NCBI RefSeq assembly: GCF_024213195.1
Contig: NZ_JANAVF010000003.1
Span: forward strand, 147,420-211,419
Direction: 5' to 3'
DNA length: 64,000 nt
Origin: Streptomyces sp. TBY4
Lineage (GTDB): Bacteria > Actinomycetota > Actinomycetes > Streptomycetales > Streptomycetaceae
Of this stretch, positions 1 through 8,718 are shown piece after piece. Positions within the stretch are counted from its first letter, which is position 1. Each line of letters opens with the position of its first letter. The notes under the pieces were generated by a model. The model was not told where the DNA came from and searched no databases. It saw only the letters and a program-made list of their open reading frames with translations. The translations under genes were made by a program, and so were the position numbers.

Positions 1-564
1 CATGTCCTCGCTCGCCACCCACTGGTCGGTCGCGAAGGTCTTGGTCGCCGTCCACTGCCCGTAGGGCGCGTTCCCGTTGTCGTAGCCCGGGACGAAGATC
101 CAGTTGGTGTGCCAGGCGCCCTGGTACTTCACGCAGTGGCCGGCGGTGATCACCGTGCTGCCGTTGGCGCTGGTGATCGAGTCACCCGAGCAGGAGGCGC
201 TCTTCCCGTTGAAGGTGAAGAAGACCCGGCCCGAGGTTTTGACCACCGCGCCCCCGGAGGTCCAGGCTCCGCCCGGCTGGGGGAAGGCCGCGGGGGAGGC
301 CTTGAGGGATGCCGTGGGGGAGGCGCTCGCCGGGGTCGGGGCGATCCGCGTGGCGTGCTCCGTAGTGGTGGGCGCCGTACGGGCGATCGCGCCCGGGGCG
401 GCCGTGATGTCCAGCGGGGTGGCGGCCCGCATCCGCTCGGCCGACCAGAGGCCCTGGGAGGCGGGGCGCGGCTCGGCGGCCGAGGGGGAGGCCGCCGTCA
501 ACGCACCCGCGAGCAGGGCGCCCGTCGCGAGCAGAACCGATAAGGCTGTCCGATGGCGATTCAC
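1..564 (-). CDS. Secreted trypsin-like serine protease (C-terminus outside window)
   Basis: The 188 visible residues run off the left edge. I chose the GTG at 562-564 because GAAGGAG lies at 571-577 with good spacing and because this frame opens with an export signal (MNRHR followed by a hydrophobic LLATGALLAGALTAA stretch). A low-complexity Ala/Pro/Thr propeptide follows to about residue 95. The chymotrypsin-fold histidine motif TAGHC is at about residues 140-144, after a half-cystine at CSGDS. The catalytic Asp and Ser must lie beyond the edge. Leucine 8 is encoded by TTA (bases 541-543), a codon read only by the bldA tRNA in Streptomyces, so translation is probably tied to development. Secreted Glu-specific/V8-like peptidases look similar. 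An alternative ATG at 566-568 opens another frame that lacks the protease motif. Confidence 0.85.
   Translation of the reverse strand, partial: MNRHRTALSVLLATGALLAGALTAASPSAAEPRPASQGLWSAERMRAATPLDITAAPGAIARTAPTTTEHATRIAPTPASASPTASLKASPAAFPQPGGAWTSGGAVVKTSGRVFFTFNGKSASCSGDSITSANGSTVITAGHCVKYQGAWHTNWIFVPGYDNGNAPYGQWTATKTFATDQWVASEDM
541..543 (-). promoter_or_regulatory. TTA (bldA-dependent) leucine codon
   Basis: The eighth codon of the partial secreted protease reads TTA on the minus strand (taa on the plus strand). In Streptomyces, TTA codons are rare and decoded by the developmentally expressed bldA tRNA. I found no other in-frame TTA in the genes of this window. Confidence 0.75.
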
Positions 565-698
565 GCATGACTCCTTCTGCCGTGCCCGGATGAAGAGTTG
601 TCGGTGCGGATCGGGGGCAGAGTGGCACGCCTGGAACGAGATGTCAGGGGACAGTCGGAACGTTCGGTCGGTTCCGGCCAGGAAATGGCCAACTCCGG

Positions 699-1757
699 CT
701 AGGTGGTGAGCAGGACGCCCGCGTACGAGGCTCCGGCCACCACCACCCAGGCCGCCAGGCCCAGGAGGGCGGCGCGTCCGCCGGTACGGGACAGGGTGGG
801 CAGGTGGACCGCGCTGCCCAGGCCGAACAGCGCGGCGGCCAGCAGCAGTTCCTGTGCGGTGTGCGCCCAGTCCAGTGCTACGTCGGGCAGTGCCCCGGTG
901 GCGCGCAGCGCGGCCGCGGCGAGGAACCCGGCCACGAACAGCGGCACCGGAGCCGGGCGGCGTCCCGAGGGCGTGCGCACTCCGCGCCGGCGGGCCCGTA
1001 CCGAGAAGGCCACCGCCGCGACCAGCGGGGCCAGCAGGGCCACGCGCATCAGCTTGACCAGCACCGCTTCGCCGAGGGCGCCCGGGCCGGCGGTCTGGGC
1101 GGTGGCCACCACCTGGCCGACGTCGTGGACGCTCGCGCCGACCCAGCGGCCGAAGTCCGGGTCGGAGAGGCCGAGCGGGGACTGCAGGAGCGGGAGGACG
1201 GCGATGGCGAGGGTCCCGCACAGGGTGACCAGGGCCACCGAGGAGGCCACGTCCTCCTCGTCGCTGCCCGATACCTGGCTGACGGCCCCGATGGCCGAGG
1301 CCCCGCAGATCGAGTAGCCAGTGGCGATCAGCAACGGCTGGTCCCCGGGGAGGCCGAGCCGCCGGCCGAGCCAGAGGGTGCCGAGGAAGGTCGCCGCCAC
1401 CACCCCGGCGACCATCGCCACGGTGGCCCAGCCCAGCCCGAGCACCTCGTCCAGCCCCAGCGCCAGGCCCAGCAGGACGATGCCGATCCGCATCAGGCGG
1501 CGCCCGGCCAGCGAGAGCCCCGGGCGCGCGGGGCCCCGTACGAAGGCACGTAGGCGGGGCAGGTGAGCCGCGGCGATGCCGAGCACCACCGCCACCGTCA
1601 GCATCGGCAGCCACGGCACCAGCCGGTGCACCGACCAGGCCACCAGGACCCCGGCCGCCGCGAGGCCCAACCCGGGCCAGGCTGACGATGTTTCACGTGA
1701 AACATCGACCGGATCCGGTGATCCCGCCCCGCGCACCGGGCGGTTCAGCAGGGCCAT
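699..1757 (-). CDS. YeiH-family putative sulfate/sulfite exporter
   Basis: A 352-residue polytopic membrane protein of the YeiH/PF03601 family. Roughly ten hydrophobic helices follow a short variable N-terminus, and the family hallmark stretch with GYSICGASAIGA lies near residues 145-157. Family members are thought to export sulfate or related anions and are often linked to LysR regulators. The ATG at 1755-1757 overlaps the stop codon of the upstream cysteine dioxygenase gene by one base, so the two are translationally coupled. That pairing suggests disposal of oxidised sulfur from cysteine breakdown. The N-terminal tail contains DVSRETS, which is the in-frame translation of a perfect parS site (1690-1703); it sits in a part of the protein that tolerates change. 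The exact substrate is inferred. Confidence 0.85.
   Translation of the reverse strand: MALLNRPVRGAGSPDPVDVSRETSSAWPGLGLAAAGVLVAWSVHRLVPWLPMLTVAVVLGIAAAHLPRLRAFVRGPARPGLSLAGRRLMRIGIVLLGLALGLDEVLGLGWATVAMVAGVVAATFLGTLWLGRRLGLPGDQPLLIATGYSICGASAIGAVSQVSGSDEEDVASSVALVTLCGTLAIAVLPLLQSPLGLSDPDFGRWVGASVHDVGQVVATAQTAGPGALGEAVLVKLMRVALLAPLVAAVAFSVRARRRGVRTPSGRRPAPVPLFVAGFLAAAALRATGALPDVALDWAHTAQELLLAAALFGLGSAVHLPTLSRTGGRAALLGLAAWVVVAGASYAGVLLTT
1690..1703. other. parS: parS site 1 (ParB-binding), inside the YeiH gene
   Basis: Perfect palindrome GTTTCACGTGAAAC, matching the Streptomyces parS consensus, with dyad symmetry extending outward to GATG...CATC. It lies in the N-terminal coding part of the YeiH-family exporter, where it reads DVSRETS. 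Confidence 0.95.
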
Positions 1758-2311
1758 CAGTCGGTCGGGAGCGTGTAGACGCGGCGGACGCTGCTGCCCA
1801 GGCGTACGACGTCGGCGCCGTAGACGTGCAGGGATATCGCCTTGGTGCGACAGGAGTTGCGGACTTTGTGTATGTCGCCGGGCGGGGCGAAACCGCAGAC
1901 CTCGCCGGGGCCGTTGACCACGTGCTCGGTGGCCACCAGACGGGCTCCGCCGGTGGGCGTGGCGGGGACGAGCCGGTAGCGGAGCTCGCTCTCCTCACCT
2001 TCGTGCACCCCGGCCACGCACCACGAGACGTGGTCGTGGATGGCGGTCTCCTGGCCCGGCAGCCACACCAGGGCCACCACGGAGAAGCTGCCGTCCGGCT
2101 CCGCGTGCAGGACGTGCTGCCGGTAGCGGTCGGGGTGGCCCTCGCACTGCTCCGCGGTGAGCAGACCGGGCATGCCCAGGTGCGGGGCGAGGCGTTCGCC
2201 GACCAGGTAGGCGGTCAGGTCGGGGGCCAGCCCCCGGTCCACGACCGTACGGATCTCACTGACGAGGGCGGCCGTCCTCGCGGTCGTGCGGGCCGGCGTG
2301 GTGGTGGTCAT
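1757..2311 (-). CDS. Cysteine dioxygenase family protein
   Basis: A cupin-fold, non-haem iron thiol dioxygenase of about 184 residues. The iron ligands are visible as IHDHVSWC (His-x-His) in the middle and DIHKVRN near the C-terminus, as in bacterial cysteine dioxygenases that convert cysteine to cysteine sulfinate. I start at the ATG at 2309-2311 (MTTTTPAR); an upstream ATG at 2338 and a TTG at 2347 are in frame, and none has a clear Shine-Dalgarno. The stop overlaps the start of the YeiH exporter, and a LysR regulator lies directly upstream on the same strand. The three genes read as a cysteine oxidation and sulfur export unit; the substrate could also be another thiol such as mercaptopropionate. 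Confidence 0.85.
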   Translation of the reverse strand: MTTTTPARTTARTAALVSEIRTVVDRGLAPDLTAYLVGERLAPHLGMPGLLTAEQCEGHPDRYRQHVLHAEPDGSFSVVALVWLPGQETAIHDHVSWCVAGVHEGEESELRYRLVPATPTGGARLVATEHVVNGPGEVCGFAPPGDIHKVRNSCRTKAISLHVYGADVVRLGSSVRRVYTLPTD

Positions 2312-2358
2312 AAGGGGAGCGTCGAGGAGCCCACCCATCACGTCCAACGACAGTTATG

Positions 2359-2380
2359 AGCTGAAATCCCAAGTTCGGCT
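2359..2380. promoter_or_regulatory. Imperfect dyad upstream of the cysteine dioxygenase gene, possible LysR box
   Basis: AGCTGAA, eight bases, TTCGGCT: an interrupted dyad in the 73-109 bp between the LysR gene and the dioxygenase gene, with flanking TTATG/CTTATGG. Placement and half-site spacing fit a LysR operator, but no binding consensus is known for this regulator. Confidence 0.35.
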
Positions 2381-2420
2381 TATGGGTTGAGGGTGGAGCG
2401 GGGTACTCCGGCCTGCCCGT

Positions 2421-3326
2421 TCAGCAGCCGACGCGGTTGGAGGCCGCCTGCTTGAGGGCCTGCAGCACCACGGCCGTCGCCGGGACGCGCAGATGGTCGC
2501 GGTACACGTGGGCCGCGATGTGGCGGCGGGCGGCCGGCAGCAGGGCCCGCCCGCACACCTTGCTCAGCGAGAGCGAGGGCAGCACCAGCGCGGGCATCAT
2601 GGCCACCCCCAGCCCCTGCGCGACCAGGCTCTGGACCACCAGGTTGTCGTCGGTGGCGAACCGGATGTCGGGGACGAAGCCGAGCCCCGCGCATTCGTGC
2701 AGCAGGTTCGCCCGGCAGCGCGGGCAGCCGGCGATCCACCGCTCCTCGGAGAGGTCCGCGAGGTTCACGGCCCGCCGGCGGGCCAGCGCGTGCCCGGTCG
2801 GCAGCAGCACCGTCAGCTGGTCCTCCATGAGCCTGACCTCGGCCACTTCCTCCGGCACCTCCTCGTGCAGGCCGGGATAGGTGAAGGCCAGGGTGATGTC
2901 GCACTCGCCCCGCTCCAGCCGGCGCAGGGAGTCCGGGGGCTCCCCCTCCAGCAGCTCGACCTGGATGCCCGGGTGCTCCTTGGCCAGGCTGCTCAGGGCT
3001 TCCGGGACCAGGGTGACGTTGGCGCTGGGAAAGCCGCACAGCCGGACCCGGCCGGTCAGCAGCCGGGCGTAGGCCTTCAGCTGGGACTCGGCGGCCGAGA
3101 GGCTGCCGAGGATGGCCTCGGCGTGCCGGGCCATGGACTCCCCGGCCTCGGTGAGCTGCATGCGGCGGCCCACGCGGGTGAACAGCGGGGTGCCGACGGC
3201 GCGTTCGAGCGCCTTCATCTGCTGGGTGATCGCGGGCTGGGTGTACCCGAGGACCCGGGCGGCGGCAGAGTAGGACCCCGAGGTGACCACCTCGTGGAAC
3301 GTCCGTATGTGCCGCGAATCGAACAC
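2421..3326 (-). CDS. LysR-family transcriptional regulator
   Basis: An N-terminal winged HTH (FDSRHIRTFHEVV ... YTQPAITQQMKALE, about residues 2-45) is followed by a periplasmic-binding-like effector domain ending near residue 301, the usual LysR length. The chosen start is the GTG at 3324-3326, directly before FDSRHIRTF; the frame stays open upstream to an ATG at 3368 but that would add a poorly conserved tail. A Cys-containing segment (CPRCRANLLHEC) sits in the effector domain and could be redox- or thiol-responsive, which is speculative. It lies immediately upstream of, and co-oriented with, the cysteine dioxygenase and YeiH genes, recalling YeiE-YeiH pairs, so it probably controls them. 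Confidence 0.9.
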   Translation of the reverse strand: MFDSRHIRTFHEVVTSGSYSAAARVLGYTQPAITQQMKALERAVGTPLFTRVGRRMQLTEAGESMARHAEAILGSLSAAESQLKAYARLLTGRVRLCGFPSANVTLVPEALSSLAKEHPGIQVELLEGEPPDSLRRLERGECDITLAFTYPGLHEEVPEEVAEVRLMEDQLTVLLPTGHALARRRAVNLADLSEERWIAGCPRCRANLLHECAGLGFVPDIRFATDDNLVVQSLVAQGLGVAMMPALVLPSLSLSKVCGRALLPAARRHIAAHVYRDHLRVPATAVVLQALKQAASNRVGC

Positions 3327-3405
3327 CGTCGAAGCATAAGCGGACGTTGGGAGGGGCCGCAGGCACAATCGCGCCTACGGCCCCTCTCCATCAAGCCAGT
3401 CGGGT

Positions 3406-4962
3406 CTACTTGTCGCCGACCCGCGAGCCGAGCGTGATGTCCACCGTGGTCGGCTTGCCGCCGCGCAGGTAGGTCAGCTTCACCGTGTCACCCGGCTTGT
3501 ACGTCCAGATCTCGCTGATCAGGGTCGGGCCGCTGTCGATCGGCTTGCCGCCGAACTCGGTGATCACGTCGCCGGGCTTGAGACCCGCCTTGCCCGCCGG
3601 GCCGCTCGGGTCGACCAGGTCGTTGGCCGAGGCACCCGTCTCGGAGATCTTCGCGCCGTCGGTCTTGGCCGCGAGGTCCACGGAGACCGAGATCACCGGG
3701 TAGACCGGCTTGCCCGTCTTGATCAGCGATTCGGCGACGTTCTTCGCCTGGTTGACCGGGATGGCGAAACCGAGGCCGATGGAGCCGGCCTGGCCGCCGC
3801 CGAACCCGCCGTTGCCCGCCGACTGGATCGCCGAGTTGATGCCGATGACCGCGCCGCGGCTGTCGAGCAGCGGACCGCCGGAGTTGCCCGGGTTGATCGA
3901 GGCGTCCGTCTGGAGGGCGCTCATGTACGAGTTCTTGCCGCTGGAGCCGTCACCCGAGGCGACCGGGCGGTTCTTGGCGCTGACGATGCCGGTGGTGACC
4001 GTGTTGGACAGGCCGAACGGAGCGCCGATCGCGATGGTCGAGTCGCCGACGGCGACCTTGTCGGAGTCGCCGAGGGGCAGCGGCTTGAGCCCGGACGGCG
4101 GGTTCTTCAGCTTGAGGACGGCTACGTCGTACCCCTGGGCCCGGCCGATGACCTCGGCCTCGTACTTCTTGCCGTCGGAGAAGGTCGCGCTGACCTTGCC
4201 GCCGTTGGCCGCGGAGGCGACCACGTGGTTGTTGGTGAGGATGTGGCCCTGCTGGTCGTAGACGAAACCGGTGCCGGTGCCGCCCTCGCCGTCGCCGGCC
4301 GAGGCCTCGATGGTGACGACGCTGGGCAGCGCGCCGGCGGCCAGGCCCGCGACGGAGCCGGGGTCGCGCTTGAGGTCCTTGGGCGTGTTGCCGGCGCTGA
4401 CCGTGGTCGAGCCGGAGCCGTTGGCGCTCCGGTCGGCGGCCCAGTAGCCGACTCCGCCGCCGACGCCGCCCGCGATGAGGGCCGCCGCGAGGACGCCCGC
4501 GATCAGACCGCCCTTGCTCCGCCCCTTGGGCTGCGGGGCGCCGTCGGTGGCCAGGGACGCGCCCCAGCCGCCACCGCCCTGGCCGCCGCCGGCGCCGTAC
4601 GCGGGAGCCGCGGGCGGCGGGGGAGGCCAGCCCTCGGCACCCATCGCCTGCGGCGCGGGAGCGGGGGCAGCCGCGGGGGCCTCGGCGTACGCCGGGGTGA
4701 CCGGCGGGACCGGGCTCTCGGCATACGCGGGAGCCGGCGCGGGGGCCGGAGCCGGCGCGGGAGCGGGAGCGGGCGCCTGGGGCGGAGCGGGGGCCGGAGC
4801 CGCGGGCTGCACGGCGGCGGGCTGGGCCTCCGGAGTCCGGGGGAACTGCTGGGTCGGTTCGGTGCCGGGCGCGGGCGTCGGCGGCAACTGCTGCGTCACC
4901 GGCTCCACGGGCGGAGCCGCGGGGGGCGTCGGGGCCGCGGTGCCCTCGTTCTCGGTGCTCAC
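3406..4962 (-). CDS. HtrA/DegP-like membrane-anchored serine protease with PDZ domain
   Basis: 518 residues. The first ~145 are a Pro/Ala-rich cytoplasmic region with an alternating Ala-Pro tract; one membrane helix follows at about 150-175 (GGLIAGVLAAALIAGG). The extracellular trypsin-like domain shows the catalytic triad: TNNHVV (about 245), YDVAVLK (about 278) and GNSGGP (about 359). A PDZ domain occupies roughly 410-510 (GPAGKAGLKPGDVI). HtrA proteins degrade or refold damaged extracytoplasmic proteins. The start is the GTG at 4962, preceded by GAGGAGAG. It is divergent from the glycerophosphodiesterase gene across about 250 bp. A highly GC-biased antisense frame covers it but has no plausible product. 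Confidence 0.93.
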   Translation of the reverse strand: MSTENEGTAAPTPPAAPPVEPVTQQLPPTPAPGTEPTQQFPRTPEAQPAAVQPAAPAPAPPQAPAPAPAPAPAPAPAPAYAESPVPPVTPAYAEAPAAAPAPAPQAMGAEGWPPPPPAAPAYGAGGGQGGGGWGASLATDGAPQPKGRSKGGLIAGVLAAALIAGGVGGGVGYWAADRSANGSGSTTVSAGNTPKDLKRDPGSVAGLAAGALPSVVTIEASAGDGEGGTGTGFVYDQQGHILTNNHVVASAANGGKVSATFSDGKKYEAEVIGRAQGYDVAVLKLKNPPSGLKPLPLGDSDKVAVGDSTIAIGAPFGLSNTVTTGIVSAKNRPVASGDGSSGKNSYMSALQTDASINPGNSGGPLLDSRGAVIGINSAIQSAGNGGFGGGQAGSIGLGFAIPVNQAKNVAESLIKTGKPVYPVISVSVDLAAKTDGAKISETGASANDLVDPSGPAGKAGLKPGDVITEFGGKPIDSGPTLISEIWTYKPGDTVKLTYLRGGKPTTVDITLGSRVGDK

Positions 4963-5210
4963 AGCGCTCTCTCCTCGTCACACACGGCTTCAGAAATACG
5001 GGCGATATCGGTCCGGCTGAACGTTCGACGTGCCGTACAAGTTCCTGGGCAAAGCCTTTCCCATGACCCGTCAGAGCACTGTAAGCCGGACCTGTGAGTC
5101 TCCCCCATCCTTTATCTCCGACATTTCGGACGCATCCCCAGAAGCACCCGCCAGACCCCTCACCCGACCTCTCGCGACATCCGGCCCCCTCTCGGTGGCA
5201 CCATGAGCCG

Positions 5211-6011
5211 GTGACCCACGCAACGCCGCGCCCCATCCAGGTCGTCGCCCACCGCGGCGCCTCGGAGGATGCCCCCGAACACACGCTGGCCGCCTACCGC
5301 AAGGCCATCGAGGACGGGGCCGACGCCCTCGAATGCGATGTCCGGCTCACGGCCGACGGCCATCTGGTCCTGGTCCACGACCGGCGCGTGAACCGCACCT
5401 CCAACGGACGCGGCGCCGTCTCCGCCCTGGAGCTGGCCGATCTCGCCGCCCTCGACTTCGGCTCCTGGAAGGACCGCGAGGAGTCCCCCGACTGGGACGC
5501 GGACCCCGAGCGGACCTCCGTACTCACTCTGGAGCGGCTGCTGGAACTGGTCGCCGACGCCGGGCGGCCCGTACAGCTGGCGATCGAGACGAAGCACCCG
5601 ACCCGCTGGGCCGGACAGGTGGAGGAGCGGCTGCTCTTCCTCCTCAAGCGGTTCGGACTGGACGCCCCGCCCGCCGGGGGACCGCACCCGGTCCGGGTGA
5701 TGAGCTTCTCCGCGCGCTCCCTGCACCGGGTGCGGGCGGCGGCGCCGACCGTCCCGACCGTCTACCTGATGCAGTTCATCTCACCCCGGATGCGGGACGG
5801 GCGGCTGCCGGCCGGAGTACGGATCGCCGGACCGGGGATGCGGATCGTCCGCAACCACCCGGGCTTCATCCGCAAACTTCAGGCCGCGGGGCACTCCGTT
5901 CACGTGTGGACCGTGAACGATCCGGAAGATGTTCAGCTCTGCGCTGATCTGGGTGTGGAAGCGATCATCACGAACAGGCCGCGACAAGTTTTGTCACAGC
6001 TGGGGCGCTGA
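5211..6011 (+). CDS. Glycerophosphodiester phosphodiesterase
   Basis: A GDPD-family TIM-barrel enzyme of 266 residues that hydrolyses glycerophosphodiesters to glycerol-3-phosphate and an alcohol. Visible motifs are VAHRGASEDAPEHT near the N-terminus (catalytic His and the metal-binding Glu region), ECDVRLTADGHLVLVHDR (metal-binding EXD and second catalytic His) and VHVWTVNDPED near the C-terminus. I prefer the GTG at 5211 (VTHATPRP) because the sequence upstream is Pro-rich and family-atypical, although the frame is open from an upstream start at 5094. No signal peptide is evident with this start, so it is probably cytoplasmic. It is divergent from the HtrA-like protease. Confidence 0.88.
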   Translation: MTHATPRPIQVVAHRGASEDAPEHTLAAYRKAIEDGADALECDVRLTADGHLVLVHDRRVNRTSNGRGAVSALELADLAALDFGSWKDREESPDWDADPERTSVLTLERLLELVADAGRPVQLAIETKHPTRWAGQVEERLLFLLKRFGLDAPPAGGPHPVRVMSFSARSLHRVRAAAPTVPTVYLMQFISPRMRDGRLPAGVRIAGPGMRIVRNHPGFIRKLQAAGHSVHVWTVNDPEDVQLCADLGVEAIITNRPRQVLSQLGR

Positions 6012-6182
6012 CATCCCGTTTTGCACATCCGTCCCACGGGAAACACCCGTTACGGGGTGTGCACCGGCGCATCCGCTCCGCGTTCGGTCGCCGTGAATGC
6101 GTCAGTGGGCGCCGGTCCGGCGGTTTCCGGTCCAGGCCATTGGGGCATCCAGACCATGCGTGGGGCTAAGGAGGTTCCGGGG

Positions 6183-6698
6183 GTGGCGTTGATGGTGGCA
6201 CAAGAAGTGCCCACGTCGTCGTGCATGGACGTGTCCCATGGTCCTGCGGGCGTGGGCGAGGCGAGGCACCGGATGCGAGAGCAATTGCGCATCAGCGGAG
6301 TGTCCGAATCGATCGTGGATGATGCCGTACTGATCCTTTCCGAACTGCTCAGCAACGCCTGCCGGCACGGCAGACCGCTGGGCGCCCGGGAGATCGGCGA
6401 CGGCGGGATACACGCGTCGTGGCGCGTCGACAAGGCGGGGCGGCTGACGGTCGAGGTCACGGACGGCGGCGGGCCCACCCGTCCCATCCCGGCCAAGCCC
6501 TCGGTCACCGCGCGGGGCGGGCGGGGGCTGAACATCATCAGCGCCCTGGCCCAGGACTGGGGTGTCCGGGACGGAGCGGCGGGTGAGGTCACCGTGTGGG
6601 CGACCGTTGCCTGTGGGCCCCGGCACGATGATTTCGCTACGCGCGTTGCGCCCCCGGCGATCGATTTCAGTACGGCCTTCGACGATCTGGATCCCTGA
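6183..6698 (+). CDS. Lone HATPase (RsbW-like) regulatory ATP-binding protein
   Basis: A single GHKL ATPase domain of 171 residues with N-box [11 protein letters not shown]1-type [10 protein letters not shown] and G2-type [16 protein letters not shown]. This is the Streptomyces class of stand-alone anti-sigma or anti-anti-sigma kinases without a histidine kinase core. The start is the GTG at 6183, eight bases after AAGGAGG (6168-6174); the frame is open further upstream but without a comparable ribosome site. Its target is unknown: no sigma factor or STAS partner is adjacent. A second lone HATPase at 13219-13665 and a SpoIIE phosphatase at 9942-11549 lie nearby and could form a dispersed partner-switching set, which is inference. 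Confidence 0.82.
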   Translation: MALMVAQEVPTSSCMDVSHGPAGVGEARHRMREQLRISGVSESIVDDAVLILSELLSNACRHGRPLGAREIGDGGIHASWRVDKAGRLTVEVTDGGGPTRPIPAKPSVTARGGRGLNIISALAQDWGVRDGAAGEVTVWATVACGPRHDDFATRVAPPAIDFSTAFDDLDP

Positions 6699-6853
6699 TC
6701 CGACCGGGCCCCGACCACGAGTGGACGGATGGCGGCCGTCCGGGAGCGCACGCCGACCGTGCTCCCGGCCGCACCCCACCGGTTGTGGCGGTACGAACGG
6801 CTAGGCTCGCGCCCAGACCGACGCCGTACCGCCGCAACCGGGAGACACCCACG

Positions 6854-7828
6854 ATGGCCAAGAAGCGCCCCGCCGCGAAGTCCGCGAAGCCGCAGCTCAA
6901 CAACGGGGAGATCCCCGTCGTGGGCGCCCGCGAGCCCTGCCCCTGCGGATCCGGGCGCCGTTACAAGGCCTGCCACGGCGCGGCCGCCGCGCACGCCGTG
7001 ACCGAGCACGTGGCCCGTCCGTTCGAGGGCCTGCCCGGCGAATGCGACTGGGTGGCGCTGCGCGAGCTCGTCCCCGCCGCCACCGTGCCGCTCACGCTCA
7101 AGGGCGGACTGCCCGAGGGCGTCCCCTCCGTCACGCTGGTGACCGTACTCCCGCTGGCCTCGCCGGCCCTGCGCCGTGAGGACGGCTCCGTCCTGCTCGG
7201 CCTGCAGAACGACTCGACCAGCGGCGACCTCGCCCGGGACATGGCCGACACCCTGGAGCGCGCGCTCGCGGCCGAGCCGGGCACCGTCGTCGCGGCCCGC
7301 CGGGTTCCGGCCGAGGGTCCGCGACTTCAGGATCTCCTGTCCGTGGAGGACGGTTTCGAGCCGGTTGTCCACAGCGGGTTCGAGTTCTGGATTCCGGAAG
7401 CGGAGAGCGCCCAGAGCGCCTCCCCGGAGATCGCCGCCTCCCTGGAGCGCGCCAACGCGGCCGCCATCCCGACCGTCAAGCTGACCGGCGTCGATGCCGC
7501 CTACTGGTGCGAGACCCCGGACAAGAACCACCTGCGCTGGGTCATGCCGCACCCCGAGGAGAAGCTGCTCGACGCGCTCGCGCGCCTGCACGCCGCCGGC
7601 ACGTCCTCGCTCGGCGAGGGCACCAAGCTGGTCGGCTCCTTCCGCGCCCACGGCCTGATGGTTCCCGTCTGGGACCTGCCGACCGGGGTCTCGGCCGAGG
7701 ACGTCGAGAAGCCCGCGGCCGAGCTCGCGGAGCGGCTGGCCGCGGCCCTCGCGACCGACGCGCCGCTGACCACGGAGGAGCGCCGGGCCCGCGGCGGACT
7801 CACCAACCGCCAGGTCACGCTCAGCTGA
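6854..7828 (+). CDS. SEC-C motif protein (DUF5926-like)
   Basis: 324 residues. The N-terminus is Lys/Ala-rich ([13 protein letters not shown]) and leads into a zinc-binding SEC-C motif with C29, C31, C40 and H41 ([13 protein letters not shown]), as at the C-terminus of SecA. The rest resembles an actinobacterial family of unknown function (DUF5926, from memory). The basic tail plus zinc ribbon suggests binding to the ribosome, nucleic acid or a protein partner, but no activity can be read from the sequence. The ATG at 6854 follows GGGAGACACCCACG. A perfect DnaA box (TTGTCCACA, 7365-7373) falls inside the gene and is probably fortuitous. Confidence 0.8.
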   Translation: MAKKRPAAKSAKPQLNNGEIPVVGAREPCPCGSGRRYKACHGAAAAHAVTEHVARPFEGLPGECDWVALRELVPAATVPLTLKGGLPEGVPSVTLVTVLPLASPALRREDGSVLLGLQNDSTSGDLARDMADTLERALAAEPGTVVAARRVPAEGPRLQDLLSVEDGFEPVVHSGFEFWIPEAESAQSASPEIAASLERANAAAIPTVKLTGVDAAYWCETPDKNHLRWVMPHPEEKLLDALARLHAAGTSSLGEGTKLVGSFRAHGLMVPVWDLPTGVSAEDVEKPAAELAERLAAALATDAPLTTEERRARGGLTNRQVTLS

Positions 7829-8009
7829 CCGGCCGGACGGCCCGTTCGCGGGCCGGCCACGAAGGTCCCCGGGAGGACCTCGGTGCGGACCGGGGGGTCA
7901 CCGGTGACCGGTGACTGGTGTCACAACTGCCGGTATTCGCCTGCAAATCGGTGTCCGAATATCAGAGATCGAATTTGCGAACAGGCGATCTCTTGTTACC
8001 GTTCTTGTA

Positions 8010-8049
8010 GCCCGGTCGCTGGTGCATCCCCCGTCGCCAGCGACCGGGC
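8010..8049. terminator. Perfect 13-bp hairpin between convergent genes
   Basis: Arms GCCCGGTCGCTGG (8010-8022) and CCAGCGACCGGGC (8037-8049) enclose a 14-nt loop. It sits in the 240-bp gap between the SEC-C gene (+) and the small secreted-protein gene (-), so a bidirectional terminator is the simplest reading. A promoter-like TTGCGA (7975) and TACCGT (7997) with a 16-bp spacer lie just before it, leaving a short independent RNA possible. Confidence 0.6.
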
Positions 8050-8069
8050 CCTTGAGTTTCCCGTGGCGC

Positions 8070-8639
8070 TCAACCGCCAGCCGGTACCGGTGAGTTGCTC
8101 CCGGACCGCAGGAGCAGGGCTCCTTCATCATCCGGAACTGCGAATTCCGCTACGGCCGAGTAGTCCTCCGGAGCCCCGGCCGACTCCTCCCGCGGCGTTT
8201 CGCACAGCCCCGGTTCGTCGCCCGCGCCCACCGCGCAGCGGATCTGCACCGTGCGCCCCGCCGGACCCATCACCGTGAGCACCGCGTCGAGCGCGCGGCC
8301 GCTGGTGTTCCGGTAGTAGCTGCGCCCCCACGTCCGTCCCTCGCCCGACAGGACGCAGGTCTGCGCCTCCACCCCCTGCGGGGAGGACAGTTCGGGTCCG
8401 CAGCGGGCGTCGGTACGCGGCTGCTCGGCCGGGCCCGGGCCGGCCGGCGCCGCGGCGGGGGACGGCGTACGGGACGCGGAGGCATCCCTGGACGGGTGAC
8501 CGAGTCCGAAGGTGGAGAGCAGCCCGCCGCCCTTTCCGTCACTCCGACCGGCGAAGTCCGGCCCGGCGATCGCTCCCGCCAGCGGGAGCGACAAGATGAT
8601 CAACACACCGGCGCCGATACCGATCAGGCGGAGATTCAT
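8070..8639 (-). CDS. Small secreted or membrane-anchored hypothetical protein
   Basis: 189 residues from the ATG at 8637-8639. An N-terminal hydrophobic helix (LIGIGAGVLIILSLPLAGAIAG) acts as a signal or anchor, followed by a low-complexity Ser/Ala/Pro linker and a C-terminal globular part of about 100 residues with several cysteines (RCGPELSS, QTCVLSGEG, QIRCAVGAG, GLCETP) that could form two disulfides. No family was recognised. The frame is open upstream to 8717, but those residues lack signal-peptide character. It is convergent with the SEC-C gene, and the repeat-rich 8718-8847 segment and prim-pol-like gene lie upstream on the same strand. Confidence 0.65.
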   Translation of the reverse strand: MNLRLIGIGAGVLIILSLPLAGAIAGPDFAGRSDGKGGGLLSTFGLGHPSRDASASRTPSPAAAPAGPGPAEQPRTDARCGPELSSPQGVEAQTCVLSGEGRTWGRSYYRNTSGRALDAVLTVMGPAGRTVQIRCAVGAGDEPGLCETPREESAGAPEDYSAVAEFAVPDDEGALLLRSGSNSPVPAGG

Positions 8640-8718
8640 TCGCCGAAGATAGCGATGTGGGAATGGGGCACGGAGATCCCCGCGCCCAATTCCCTTGGAA
8701 ACTCGTCCTGCTGGCACC

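Noticed and set aside
7365..7373. DnaA box inside the SEC-C protein gene
   Set aside because: Single exact 9-mer in coding DNA; chance is a good explanation, so it is not counted in the cluster.
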